Assembly: GCF_003003285.1 (NCBI RefSeq)
Contig: NZ_PVTP01000003.1
Span: 248,001 to 312,000 of the forward strand
DNA length: 64,000 nucleotides
DNA from: Yoonia maritima
GTDB lineage: Bacteria > Pseudomonadota > Alphaproteobacteria > Rhodobacterales > Rhodobacteraceae
Direction: 5' to 3'
In this document: piece by piece, positions 27,480 through 36,256 of the stretch
Position numbering within the stretch: position 1 is the stretch's first letter
Layout of the letters: each line of letters opens with the position of its first letter
The notes under the pieces: model-generated
What the model saw: only the letters and a program-made list of their open reading frames with translations
Database searches by the model: none
Told to the model about the DNA's origin: nothing
Program-made: the position numbers and the translations under genes

Positions 27480-28493
27480 TTAGGCGGCAAGCCGCGTCAC
27501 GTGGTCCAATGCCTCAAGCACAACATGCGGCCCAGCACCATCTGCATGCACATTTTCAGATAGGTGACGGCGCCATCCGCGTGCGCCTGGCCGCCCCTGA
27601 AACATTCCAAGCATGTGGCGCGTAACCTGCCCCAAGCGACCACCCTGCGCAATATGTGCTTCGATATAAGGTAGCATCAAATGCACCACCTCTTCGGCAG
27701 TACGGCGAGACGTATCGCCAAAGATCCGTACGTCAGCATTCAATAAAATATCACATGGCGTATGATAGGCCGCACGCCCGATCATCACGCCGTCCAGCCC
27801 CTTATCCAGCAACTCTTGCGCCGCGTCCAAAGTCGCAACACCACCGTTGATCGACAGGTTAAGACTAGGAAATAATCCGTTCATTTCTAAAACAAGGTCA
27901 TAGTCCAAAGGCGGAATATCACGGTTTTCCTTCGGGCTTAGCCCCCGCAACCAAGCCTTGCGCGCATGAACCGTAAAGTGATCGACACCTGCCGCTGAAA
28001 CCCGTGCTAGAAAGTCCGGCAATATCTCGCGTGGTTCTTGATCGTCCACACCGATGCGGCATTTCACAGTGATCGGAACATCAACAGCATTTTTCATAGC
28101 CGCAACACATTGCGCGACAAGTGCCGCGTTTTCCATTAACACCGCACCAAAGCTGCCGGATTGCACCCGGTCAGAGGGGCAGCCACAGTTAAGGTTAATC
28201 TCATCATACCCGTAATCCGCAGCGATGCGTGCAGCTTCGGCCAATTGCACAGGATCTGAACCACCCAGTTGAACAGCAACCGGATGCTCTGCATCGTCAA
28301 ACCCCAATAAGCGATCACGATCACCATGAATAATTGCGGGCGCTGTCACCATCTCTGTATAAAGCAAAGCATGACGTGACATCAGGCGGTGCAAATAGCG
28401 GCAATGACGATCCGTCCAATCCATCATCGGGGCGACGGACAAGCGACCGGCGCGTCGCACCTCGGAAACACTTAATTTTACATGGTTTTCCAT
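27480..28493 (-). CDS. dusA: tRNA-dihydrouridine synthase A, with 5' end supplied by an integrated element
   Basis: This is a 337-residue FMN enzyme that makes dihydrouridine in the D-loop of tRNA. The FMN-site start RLSVAPMMDWTDRHCR and the catalytic cysteine in NLNCGCPSDRVQSGSFG are intact, as is the VDHFTVHAR segment. The gene is whole, but bases 28414-28433 are one copy of a 20-bp repeat whose other copy (42373-42392) is attached to a different dusA start. So the first 27 codons here come from the element that integrated into the gene. dusA is a known integration target for phages and islands with a dedicated integrase family. Confidence 0.96.
   Translation of the reverse strand: MENHVKLSVSEVRRAGRLSVAPMMDWTDRHCRYLHRLMSRHALLYTEMVTAPAIIHGDRDRLLGFDDAEHPVAVQLGGSDPVQLAEAARIAADYGYDEINLNCGCPSDRVQSGSFGAVLMENAALVAQCVAAMKNAVDVPITVKCRIGVDDQEPREILPDFLARVSAAGVDHFTVHARKAWLRGLSPKENRDIPPLDYDLVLEMNGLFPSLNLSINGGVATLDAAQELLDKGLDGVMIGRAAYHTPCDILLNADVRIFGDTSRRTAEEVVHLMLPYIEAHIAQGGRLGQVTRHMLGMFQGRPGARGWRRHLSENVHADGAGPHVVLEALDHVTRLAA
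28414..28433. repeat. Left attachment site (att core copy 1) inside dusA
   Basis: This 20-base sequence is identical to 42373-42392; both flanking bases differ, so the match ends exactly there. On the minus strand it encodes the APMMDW part of DusA, the FMN-binding start conserved in all DusA proteins, which explains why an element would choose it as target. Confidence 0.88.
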
Positions 28494-28552
28494 GTGAGCC
28501 TCAGTTTGCGTTTCCGCTTATTTTGGCTGTTTCAAGCCGGTTTTCAGAGAAA

Positions 28553-28590
28553 GTGCTACAGAATGTAGCACCGCGAGTGCCGTGTAGCAC
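28553..28590. repeat. Octamer repeats, candidate integrase arm-type sites (left end)
   Basis: GTGCTACA at 28553-28560 and its inverse TGTAGCAC at 28564-28571 and 28583-28590 lie about 120-155 bases inside the left core. The first two form a hairpin, and the last is followed by six T, so the cluster may also end transcription. Matching octamers occur near the right core at 42298-42316. Confidence 0.6.
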
Positions 28591-28781
28591 TTTTTTGGCT
28601 CCACTTTCCAGCCGTCAAAGCCCCCGTGTCCCGGACGTCAACAGACGCAATTCGCGGCTGCCCTATTCGGCGCGATCCCCACCGGTTTTGGATCATTCAA
28701 ACCAAACCAAACTTTTTTCCGAAATTTCGGAGGCGACCAGACCTTCAGAGCATCGCACTCCGAAAACTCAAAGGATACACA

Positions 28782-28910
28782 ATGGGAACCATAACCGAGC
28801 GCACCAAAGTCAATGGCAAATCAAGCTTCACCGCTCAAGTTCGCAAAAAGAAGAACCGCAAAATCGCAGTCAACTTGGTCGAGACATTTCCAACGCGAAA
28901 AACCGATTGT
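28782..28910 (+). pseudogene. Tyrosine recombinase (integrase) N-terminal fragment
   Basis: ATG at 28782, with AAAGGATAC upstream, opens a frame reading MGTITERTKVNGKSS, then FTAQVRKKKNRK and VETFPTRK. This is the start of the arm-binding domain of site-specific integrases that usually begin MGTI-x-x-R and continue through ETFPTRKAAE. After about residue 40 the sequence turns into unrelated residues, although the frame stays open to 29234. The catalytic domain with R, H, R and Y residues is not found in this window. The position next to the left attachment site is where dusA-specific integrases sit. Confidence 0.65.
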
Positions 28911-29282
28911 CATTGGTTGTTTGAAACGATGCGCACTCATCCATATCGATCTCTATGTTTTGTGCCGTCTGCTGCATCCTCGCCGCAAGCTCACCAGTCA
29001 ATGGCTGCAAATTGTCAGCTCAATATCTGCATCCAACAACGGCGAAAAAGCCCAGGGGTCTCATTACTGTCCGTATCTGATGACAAACTGGTCATTATGT
29101 ATTGTCTCCATGAAGACATGGCGTGTTCTGATCGGTCGGCTCAAATCATACAGACCGCTATTACTACGATCAGCATTCTGTCATCCTCAGTTCGGGCCAG
29201 GGTTGATGACCTGGCAGTTACCGGAACCCGATGATATCCAGTGGCTGATCAACATAGCACCTTACAGCGAAGTGGAGTGACA
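28911..29282 (+). other. Left end of island between integrase scrap and 29283 ORF
   Basis: About 370 bases without a gene I can support. Two frames stay open through it: one continues the integrase scrap to 29234, the other ends with TGA at 29280, three bases before the next ATG. Neither gives recognisable protein, and the composition (many Ser, Cys, His, Arg) is that of unselected sequence. It is probably decayed element DNA. Confidence 0.5.
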
Positions 29283-29486
29283 ATGGTCTGGCGACCAACG
29301 GAGAGCATGACACGAGAAGAGCTGGTAACAGAGATCGAGACGCTACGATCGGTTGTTGGGAGGCTGGCTGCAAGGATAGAGCCACTCGATGAATCGGCGA
29401 TTGGGCAGCGGGAGCGACCCGTCCGCGCCGATGAACAAAGGCCGAGAGACCGGCAAGATATCAGTGATTTCGACAACTTTGAGTAA
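29283..29486 (+). CDS. Small hypothetical protein of the island
   Basis: This possible 67-residue protein opens with MVWRPTESMTREELVTEIET. A short heptad-like helix (LVTEIETLRSVVGRLAARIE) could form a coiled coil, and the rest is Arg/Asp-rich and disordered. GGAG lies 5-8 bases before the ATG. No family is recognised. It may be a real small element gene or chance. Confidence 0.35.
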   Translation: MVWRPTESMTREELVTEIETLRSVVGRLAARIEPLDESAIGQRERPVRADEQRPRDRQDISDFDNFE

Positions 29487-29753
29487 CGGCAAAAATTCAC
29501 AAATGCTCTGATGAGCAACAACCTAATTGCTACACGAATATTGGCACAATATTAGAGTCCAACACTCTCAATGAGTTAAGGAGCAAAATGGCACAGCATC
29601 ATCCCTATCCATCAGTGGGACGGACATCAAAGCAAAGGGGAGGCAAGCTCAATTGTGTGAGGTTGCTTCAGCCGCGCCAACCTCCTCCAATTTGGCGCGT
29701 GCGGGCTTCCAGGATCACCCTCATGGCCCCCGGAGACCGGGAGCCATATAGAA
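29487..29753. other. Non-coding stretch downstream of the BCCT gene
   Basis: Within it, TAAGGAG at 29577-29583 precedes an ATG at 29588 that opens a 74-codon frame with no protein-like pattern, perhaps the start of a lost gene. A GC-rich inverted repeat (GGCCCCCGG and CCGGGAGCC, about 29725-29745) lies just after the BCCT stop on the minus strand and could fold as a terminator stem, but lacks a T run. Confidence 0.4.
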
Positions 29754-31382
29754 TTAGGCCATTGCTTTTAGGTAACGGCGCATCCCTATGTACAGGCTTA
29801 CGCACATCGTGAGAAGCACGATAGTGAATGGGAAGCCCGTAGAAACCGCCATCGCTTGCAACGCTGTTAGCGCACTACTGCCACCAACGAGCAGTAGGGT
29901 TGCAGCGACCACGCCTTCGAAGACACACCAGAACACGCGTTGGGGAATTGGCGCGTCGATCTTGCCACCTGCTGTGATCGTATCAATGACCAGCGAGCCA
30001 GAATCAGAAGAGGTCACGAAGAACACCAGGACGAGGATGATGCCGATAAATGATGTGATCGCCGAAAGTGGTAACTGTTCAAGCATAACGAAAAGCTTCA
30101 GTTCTTGTGCGGCGTCGATAACCGGAGCACTGCTGTCAGCCATCACCTGAGAAACAGCTGTGCCGCCGAAAGCCCCCATCCAGATCACGCTGGCAAGCAT
30201 CGGAATCAAGATAACACAGGTCAGGAATTCACGCACCGTGCGGCCACGTGAGACCCGTGCGATGAACATACCGACGAATGGTGACCAAGATATCCACCAC
30301 GCCCAGTAGAATGCGGTCCAGCCTTGCGAGAAGTTAGTATCTTCGCGTCCGAACGGATTGGAAAGAGGGATAATGTCGCGCGCGTAAGCAACCCCGCCAG
30401 AAAAGATCGTTTCGAAGATAACGCCGGTTGGTCCGACCACGATGATGAATAGCAAAAGCAGCACAGCAAGCGCGATATTGACCTCTGAAAGGATCTTCAC
30501 CCCACCGTCGAGCCCACGGATCACCGAGATGGTCGCCAGCGCAGTGATTACGCCGATGAGCACAACTTTGGCGACATTCCCAGTGCCCCAACCGAAGAGG
30601 AAATTGAATCCCGCAAGCGCCTGTTCGGTGCCGAAGCCAAGCGAGGTAGCAAGGCCAAACAGCGTCGAGAACACTGCGAGAATGTCAATGACATGCCCTG
30701 GCCAGCCCCAAACCCGGTCGCCCAAGAGCGGATAGAAAGCCGAGCGCAAGGTTAACGGCAAACCGTTATTGAAGGTGAAAAATGCAAGCGACAGTGCGAC
30801 AACCGCATAGATCGACCAAGGATGCAGGCCCCAGTGGAAGATCGTCGCGGCCATACCGAGATCGCGCGCTGCGATAGCGTCACCAACTGCGGCACCAAGG
30901 GGAGCCCAATCAGTGCGGGCGTCAGCCTCTGCGGCGGTTCCTCCCACGGAAGAGGTGAAATGCGACATTGGTTCGGAAACACCAAAGAACATAAGCCCGA
31001 TGCCCATCCCGGCAGCGAACAACATCGCGAACCAACCAAGATAGCCATATTCTGGGCGCGCCTCTTTGCCTCCGAGGCGGATCTTGCCCATCGGTGAGAA
31101 CACGAGGAACAAGCAAAATAGCACAAAGACATTCGCCGCACTGAGGAAAAACCAGTCGAAGGTCGAAGTAAGGAAAGGGCGCAGCCAGCCAAAGAAATCC
31201 GTCGCTTGCCCCTGAAACATCAAGGTGATGATTACGAAAGCCACGATCGCGATACTTGAAATTGCGAAGACCGGGTTGTGGATGTCGAGACCGAAGCGCT
31301 GGACGTTGTCCTGTCCGATTTCAAAATCGGTTTCTATCGGATGGGGCACCTCGGTGCCTGGGTCGTTCAAGGTATCGGTCAA
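29754..31382 (-). CDS. BCCT family betaine/carnitine/choline transporter
   Basis: This is a roughly 540-residue secondary transporter with twelve helices, of the betaine-choline-carnitine family. Landmarks are GMGIGLMFFGVSEPMSHF in helix 3, FHWGLHPWSIYAVV, and the signature FYWAWWISWSPFVGMFIARVSRGRT in helix 8. The MGIG stretch is the sodium-type glycine pattern seen in BetP-like carriers. The start is uncertain: GTG at 31397 opens the frame, but TTG at 31382 has GGAG five bases upstream and is used here. Lies at the dusA-proximal end of the island and may feed methylated amines to the flavoprotein encoded at 38413-40848. Confidence 0.92.
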   Translation of the reverse strand: MTDTLNDPGTEVPHPIETDFEIGQDNVQRFGLDIHNPVFAISSIAIVAFVIITLMFQGQATDFFGWLRPFLTSTFDWFFLSAANVFVLFCLFLVFSPMGKIRLGGKEARPEYGYLGWFAMLFAAGMGIGLMFFGVSEPMSHFTSSVGGTAAEADARTDWAPLGAAVGDAIAARDLGMAATIFHWGLHPWSIYAVVALSLAFFTFNNGLPLTLRSAFYPLLGDRVWGWPGHVIDILAVFSTLFGLATSLGFGTEQALAGFNFLFGWGTGNVAKVVLIGVITALATISVIRGLDGGVKILSEVNIALAVLLLLFIIVVGPTGVIFETIFSGGVAYARDIIPLSNPFGREDTNFSQGWTAFYWAWWISWSPFVGMFIARVSRGRTVREFLTCVILIPMLASVIWMGAFGGTAVSQVMADSSAPVIDAAQELKLFVMLEQLPLSAITSFIGIILVLVFFVTSSDSGSLVIDTITAGGKIDAPIPQRVFWCVFEGVVAATLLLVGGSSALTALQAMAVSTGFPFTIVLLTMCVSLYIGMRRYLKAMA

Positions 31383-31605
31383 AAGTTCTCCTTCCACGAG
31401 CGACGTATGTCGCTTTGGTGTGCACTGCAGTGTTGGCTGCTAAAGCAATGTGATTGCCAAGTTTCAATAGCAGATTTCCGTAAAATTGCAAAACGTGAGA
31501 AATCATCCTCGTTCGTTGCCCGCAGCCTGCTACTTTGCGCGGATATTGACGTGTCAAATTCTCCGTTGGTAGCCGAGTTATTATCGCTCCACTTCGGTGA
31601 GTGGT

Positions 31606-31745
31606 TCAGGTGCCAGCTTTGTAGTGCGCCATGAACATCGCGATGCAATCCTCCATGATCTGACTGGGCGTCGGGTTACCGAATGCTGCGCAGCGGGCGA
31701 ACGTCGACAGTGCTGGGATCCATGCGCGACGCGCCACGCTTCACT
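31606..31745 (-). pseudogene. Possible TetR-type regulator C-terminal remnant
   Basis: On the minus strand a frame ending with TGA at 31606-31608 reads WIPALSTFARCAAFGNPTPS and QIMEDCIAMFMAHYKAGT, which resembles the last helices of TetR-family regulators. No helix-turn-helix start precedes it: an in-frame stop lies shortly upstream and the adjacent SDR stop is at 31785. It looks like a remnant of a lost regulator. The identification is by appearance. The rest of the 31398-31784 gap shows nothing recognisable. Confidence 0.35.
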
Positions 31746-31784
31746 TTTGCCAGTTGCCTGAAGGAAGCACCGCGCAAGCCCTGT

Positions 31785-32567
31785 CTAATCTGTTGTGTGC
31801 GCATCAATGATAGCAACAACTTTCGCAACCTTCGCGGCATTGGCGGCGTCCGGATGGGGAGCCACAAATTGCCCGCTGTCATTGTCGAAGTACTGCCCCG
31901 ATGCCGTTCCGAATTCATCAGACAGGGCCGCGCGGGTTAGGATGTCGACGCCGATATTTATATCATTGCCGGTTGTTCCAAACCCTTCGCGCACCATCTT
32001 GGTCGCCAAAAGAGAGCCTGGATTGACAGCGACCGAGACCGGCCCATCGGGATGTTTCGATGCAAAGTCTTGGCTCCACATCGTCAGGGCCAGCTTGCTT
32101 TGGGCATAGGCCTCCATGTCTTGGAGCTGTCGCTTGCCTACCATGGCGTCATCATCGACTGGCGCTTGTGCGGCAGAGGACAGATGCACCAAACGTCCGT
32201 CCTTTGGCATGTTGGGGAGTAGGAGTTTTGACAAAAATGCGGGTGCAAAGGTATTGACGACAAAGCGCACGTCCATACCGTCGTTCAAGCGTGGCTGCGA
32301 CGTTTTGAAGACACCTGCGTTGTTGATCAGCACGTCAATGCTTTCATATGCGTGCAAGAGATCACGCCCCAGCTGGGCGACTTCCGACAGGTCTGACATA
32401 TCGGCCTGCGCAGTCGACACGTTTGCGCCAATCTCGGCCTTCAGTTTGTCCAGCTTCTGGGCGTTTCGACCATGAGCAATAACGTTGTGCCCTTGGGCCG
32501 CCAATGCGAGTGCGGTTGCTCGGCCAAGGCCGTCCGTGGCACCGGTGATGAGGATTGTCTTTGTCAT
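31785..32567 (-). CDS. Short-chain dehydrogenase/reductase (operon gene 4)
   Basis: This is a 260-residue classical SDR. It shows ITGATDGLGRATALALA at residue 7, NNAGVF at about 87, HLSSAAQAP with the catalytic serine, and YAQSKLALTMW with the Tyr and Lys. ATG at 32567 is chosen over 32630 for the family-like MTKTILITG start; GGAAAA precedes it. Ten bases separate it from the upstream monooxygenase gene, so it is the last gene of the LysR-linked operon. Confidence 0.92.
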   Translation of the reverse strand: MTKTILITGATDGLGRATALALAAQGHNVIAHGRNAQKLDKLKAEIGANVSTAQADMSDLSEVAQLGRDLLHAYESIDVLINNAGVFKTSQPRLNDGMDVRFVVNTFAPAFLSKLLLPNMPKDGRLVHLSSAAQAPVDDDAMVGKRQLQDMEAYAQSKLALTMWSQDFASKHPDGPVSVAVNPGSLLATKMVREGFGTTGNDINIGVDILTRAALSDEFGTASGQYFDNDSGQFVAPHPDAANAAKVAKVVAIIDAHTTD

Positions 32568-32577
32568 GGTCTTTTCC

Positions 32578-33540
32578 TTAATTGAAAGCAGGCAGCACAT
32601 GTTCGGCCAACCTATCGAGCGTTGGTTCAACAGGCGAGGAATTAAAGCGCAAATTCAGTGCGACATGGTTGACGCCACTGTCTTCAAGCTGTTGCAAATA
32701 CTGAACAATGGAGCGATGGCCGGACCGGACGCCAAGATGGATCGGGCTTGGTGGCTCATCCGGATCATCAGCGAGGTCAACATAGAGTGGTTGCAGGACA
32801 GGTTTTGGAGGCTGTCCCAAATTGGTCAACCGCGCACGCCAATCCTGCAATACACGATCTTGCACCACACCGGGGCGTGGATAAGTCATCCATCCATCGC
32901 CATGTTGCGCAATCCAGTCCGCAGATTGGCGGCTTGATCCTGTGATCAATAGCGGCAACTTCGACCCGGACGGCTTGGGCAGCATATCGATTGGTAAATC
33001 CACCGTGCCGAAACGATTGTCTATCTGCGGTACGGGCGTCCCCATTGCCCGAATATAGTCGAAGCTTTCACGGAAGGCGTCGCCGCGTGCGTCAAAATCG
33101 CGGTTCATGGCCGGGTACTCTTCGGGGCGGTCGCCAGAGGCCACACCAAGGATCAGCCGGCCATTTGACAGAACATCAGCTGTCGCAGCCGCCTTGGCGA
33201 CATGGGCGGAGTGGCGCAGCGGCAGGACGATACTGGCAACGCCCAAAGCAATATCGGTTGTTTTCGCGGCCAGATAACCAAGATAGACGAAGGGATCAAA
33301 AAGCTGGCCCGCATCGCCAAAGCTGGGGACATTGAAGGGTACATCGCGCAGCCAGACAGCTTTGAAACCAAGCTGTTCAGCCTGTTGAACGCGACTCAAA
33401 TGGCCTGTCATGTCCGGCACGGGGCTTTGCCCGTATTGCGCAATCGGCACCACCAGCCCGACACTCAAACGACCGTTCTGAAACGTCGTATTGTAGCCGC
33501 GATTGATCTGTTCGAATGGCGTGTGGGTCTCGTCACGCAT
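32578..33540 (-). CDS. Luciferase-like (LLM) flavin-dependent monooxygenase (operon gene 3)
   Basis: This is a 320-residue member of the bacterial luciferase-like family, which uses reduced FMN or F420 to oxidise organic substrates. The family segments are VQQAEQLGFKAVWLRDVPF, TDIALGVASIVLPLRH, VLSNGRLILGVASGDRPEEYPAMN with the R-x-E-x-x-A pattern, and LITGSSRQSADWIAQHGDGW. The N-terminal 20 residues are a family-atypical polar extension. It sits between DUF1330 and SDR genes. Reduced flavin would have to come from a partner reductase not obvious here. Confidence 0.9.
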   Translation of the reverse strand: MRDETHTPFEQINRGYNTTFQNGRLSVGLVVPIAQYGQSPVPDMTGHLSRVQQAEQLGFKAVWLRDVPFNVPSFGDAGQLFDPFVYLGYLAAKTTDIALGVASIVLPLRHSAHVAKAAATADVLSNGRLILGVASGDRPEEYPAMNRDFDARGDAFRESFDYIRAMGTPVPQIDNRFGTVDLPIDMLPKPSGSKLPLLITGSSRQSADWIAQHGDGWMTYPRPGVVQDRVLQDWRARLTNLGQPPKPVLQPLYVDLADDPDEPPSPIHLGVRSGHRSIVQYLQQLEDSGVNHVALNLRFNSSPVEPTLDRLAEHVLPAFN

Positions 33541-33590
33541 GGGTTCTCTCCGGCAAGTCGCGCCGCCCCTTTTGGGGCAGCGGAGATTTC

Positions 33591-33893
33591 TTAGGCGAGG
33601 TCGTCTTTGCCCTCGATGAGATAGTGATGGCTGACCGAGCCAGCGGTTCGTGCCGCAAGGTGCGGTGCGTATGCTTCATCGGCCATGAATGCCTGTGCGG
33701 CCCCTTTGGATGGCCATTCGATGATGATACGCAGACCAGCTTCCTGCATTTCGCCTTCCACCTGTTCGTGGCTGGTCGTGCGAGCGATATATTTGCCACC
33801 ATGTGCAGCAACACGCTCATTGGCAGTAGGCAGATAGTCGGGGATCCACTCGTCGTTGGTTGGGGTTACGTCGAGAACAGAATAGTAGGCCAT
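33591..33893 (-). CDS. DUF1330 family protein (operon gene 2)
   Basis: This is a 100-residue protein of the DUF1330 ferredoxin-like-fold family (dimeric alpha-beta barrel). It shows the N-terminal MAYYSVLDVTPTN, HGGKYIARTTSHEQVEG and IIIEWPSKGAAQAFMADEAY. The function of the family is unknown; related small barrels include monooxygenases and isomerases. The ATG at 33893 with AAGGAAAA upstream is chosen over 33956. It lies 22 bases after the zinc-type oxidoreductase and 50 bases before the luciferase-like gene. Confidence 0.85.
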   Translation of the reverse strand: MAYYSVLDVTPTNDEWIPDYLPTANERVAAHGGKYIARTTSHEQVEGEMQEAGLRIIIEWPSKGAAQAFMADEAYAPHLAARTAGSVSHHYLIEGKDDLA

Positions 33894-33915
33894 TTTCGTT
33901 TTCCTTTTAGATTGG

Positions 33916-34926
33916 TTAAAAAGGTAGTCCGGGAAGAACCTGTTTACCGATGACACGGCCGCTTTCTTGGCGCTTATGCGCCGCAGTCAGCGTTTCCACC
34001 GTCAGCGCGTCCGCGCGTTCGGTGACCGTGGACTGAAGTGTTCCTGCATCAATTAGCTGAGACACGCGGTTCAGCAGATCGCGTTGCGCGGTGATATCGT
34101 CGGCGCCGAACATCGAGCGGGTGAACATGAACTCCCAAGAGATCGTGAGAGCCTTTGGTTTGGCAATCGAGATATCGAGATTTTCAGGGTCATCGATCAG
34201 AGTGATGTGGCCGCGTGGGGCAATAAGGTCGACAATCGCGGGCCAGTGTTGGTCTGTCGCGGTCAAAGCAGCGACATATGTCGGCACGAGGCCCAAAGCA
34301 TTCACCTGCGCTGCCAAATCATCACGGTGGTTGACGACGTAATCAGCACCCATTTTGCGCACCCAATCTTCGGTCTCGGGACGAGAGGCTGTCGCAATGA
34401 CCGTCAGGTTTGTCAGAGTTTTGGCAAGCTGGATTAAGATCGAACCCACACCACCCGCGCCACCAATCACCAAGAGCGTCTCGCCATCCCCGCCATCTTC
34501 AATCAAACGGAAGCTATCAAACAGCATTTCCCAAGCAGTGATGGACGTCAGGGGCAGGCCCGCGCTTTCAACAAAATCGAGCGTTGCGGGTTTCTTGCCG
34601 ACGATACGTTCGTCAACAATATGGAACTCTGCGTTTGTTCCATCGCGGGTGACGTCTCCTGCATAGAACACGTCATCACCCACCGCATATCCGGTTACCT
34701 CGGACCCGATTTCTACAACCGTGCCAGCCGCATCATAACCCAGAATGCCGACAGCAGATTCCGGTGCGCGGGCCATGCGCAATTTGACGTCAACCGGATT
34801 TACCGAGATGCCTTTGACAGCAACCATAACGTCGCGCGCACTAAGCGGTTTCTTGTCAACATCGATCAGTTTTAGTGCGCCTGCGCCCTCAATAGGTCCG
34901 TTTTGAGTGTAACCGAGTGCTTTCAT
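33916..34926 (-). CDS. Zinc-type alcohol dehydrogenase/quinone oxidoreductase family protein (operon gene 1)
   Basis: This is a 336-residue medium-chain reductase of the zinc-binding-alcohol-dehydrogenase/quinone-oxidoreductase group. The N-terminal GroES-like domain contains [14 protein letters not shown]. The Rossmann domain contains [21 protein letters not shown]. The catalytic zinc ligands are missing, as in NADPH:quinone and enone reductases of this group. ATG at 34926 gives the standard MKALGYTQ start. It is the first gene of the minus-strand operon and divergent from the LysR gene at 35035. Confidence 0.92.
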   Translation of the reverse strand: MKALGYTQNGPIEGAGALKLIDVDKKPLSARDVMVAVKGISVNPVDVKLRMARAPESAVGILGYDAAGTVVEIGSEVTGYAVGDDVFYAGDVTRDGTNAEFHIVDERIVGKKPATLDFVESAGLPLTSITAWEMLFDSFRLIEDGGDGETLLVIGGAGGVGSILIQLAKTLTNLTVIATASRPETEDWVRKMGADYVVNHRDDLAAQVNALGLVPTYVAALTATDQHWPAIVDLIAPRGHITLIDDPENLDISIAKPKALTISWEFMFTRSMFGADDITAQRDLLNRVSQLIDAGTLQSTVTERADALTVETLTAAHKRQESGRVIGKQVLPGLPF

Positions 34927-35034
34927 GTTCAATGCTCCTAATTGGCTTGTTGGACAACACTTATCACTCTCAATTCGCAATAAAACCGGTCATATTTTGT
35001 TTCAGAATTCCGATTTTTGATATAATGGAAGTCA

Positions 35035-35949
35035 ATGGATACGGATACCCTTCGCCTTTTCGTCGCTGCTGCTGAACGGCTGAACATCACTGCTGCGGGC
35101 CGTGATCTTGGCCTTGCGCCAGCCATGGCCAGCAATCGCCTTGCAAAATTAGAGCGGCATCTCGGCGCGGAACTGTTGCACCGCACCACACGCAAAATCT
35201 CGATCAGTCAAGAAGGTGCAGCGTTCCTCCCCTACGCCCGAGAGATCCTCGCACAAGTAGACGCAGGCTGCGCGGCGTTGGGAGAAGGCACACTACGGCC
35301 AAACGGAACGCTTCGTTTCGCGGCCCCCTGCAGTTTTGCACAACTTCATATCATCCCACTCCTGCCAGAATTCCAGTCGCTCTTTCCCGACATTACTCTC
35401 GACCTAAGGCTTTCCGACACGCGTCAAGACATCATCGAAGGTAGCTTCGACCTGGCCTTGCGTAGCGCGCCCCTCGAAGACAGCAGCCTGTTGGGGCGCA
35501 AACTTGCGGACGATACGCGGGTCCTGTGCGCGTCACCATCCTACATCGAAGCTTACGGCCAACCTTTGACACTTGAAGACCTCACGAAGCACCGTTTCCT
35601 ATCATGGTCCACCCTTGCCGCTCGCAAGATCATTCATGTAGATGGCAACACCGCATCGCTTGATCCTGCGAAGATGATTTGCCGCACAATCCTTGACGAC
35701 GGTACGTCGCAACGCCTTGCGACACTGGCGGGGATGGGTATCTCGGTAAATTCGCTTTGGAGTGTCGCGCAAGATATCGACAATGGGCGTTTGGTTCGCG
35801 TGCTGCCCGATTGGCGCTTACATGACCAATCCGTCCTTTGGTTGATCTATCCGAAGTCGAATGTGCTAACCCCGAAAGTCAGATGCTTTATGGATTTTCT
35901 GATTGGACGATTGGACGATGCTAAGCTGGCCGGTAAACGCGTTCCGTAA
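35035..35949 (+). CDS. LysR-type regulator (divergent from the four-gene operon)
   Basis: This is a 304-residue LysR protein. The winged helix occupies residues 1-60 (LRLFVAAAERLNITAAGRDL, NRLAKLERHLGAELLHRTTR), followed by a substrate-binding domain with LPEFQSLFPDITLDLRLSD and FDLALRSAPLEDSSL. It is divergent from the zinc-type oxidoreductase across a 108-base AT-rich gap and is the likely regulator of that operon. The effector is not known. The HTH and CrgA-like arrangement is normal. Confidence 0.92.
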   Translation: MDTDTLRLFVAAAERLNITAAGRDLGLAPAMASNRLAKLERHLGAELLHRTTRKISISQEGAAFLPYAREILAQVDAGCAALGEGTLRPNGTLRFAAPCSFAQLHIIPLLPEFQSLFPDITLDLRLSDTRQDIIEGSFDLALRSAPLEDSSLLGRKLADDTRVLCASPSYIEAYGQPLTLEDLTKHRFLSWSTLAARKIIHVDGNTASLDPAKMICRTILDDGTSQRLATLAGMGISVNSLWSVAQDIDNGRLVRVLPDWRLHDQSVLWLIYPKSNVLTPKVRCFMDFLIGRLDDAKLAGKRVP

Positions 35950-36256
35950 TTCATAGGTGCCTTCTTTTTCCGATGCCGCAGCTTGGAAGACAGCATGACC
36001 CATTTTAGAGATTTTTAATAAATAGCATCTCGGCCGTGGTCCTAACCCAGTCGTTAATAATCGCTTGGCAAATGGGTGCTTTATCCCACAAAGCAGACAT
36101 CAACTTTGTCAAATGCTGCGCGTCATTGCAACTGTCGACTTAGGCTAAGCTGCATCCCAGCATGCGCGAATATGCGGACGAAGTTGCCATTCAAATCGCT
36201 TGGACCAAAGTCCGCGTTTGACAAAGCTTAACCAACTTATACGGTCTAAGCAGTCC
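35950..36256. other. Intergenic stretch between LysR and AraC genes
   Basis: 307 bases between convergent ends. I find no protein-like frame, no tRNA and no strong hairpin. AT content is higher than in the flanking genes. Confidence 0.5.

Noticed and set aside
28334..28924. 196-codon plus-strand frame across the dusA start
   Set aside because: It is antisense to dusA and runs into the integrase fragment; residues are Ser/Pro/Arg-rich and not protein-like.
28813..29280. 155-codon frame ending 3 bases before the 29283 ATG
   Set aside because: The first 30 codons overlap the better-supported integrase fragment in another frame, and the rest has no recognisable pattern. The position before 29283 may be chance.
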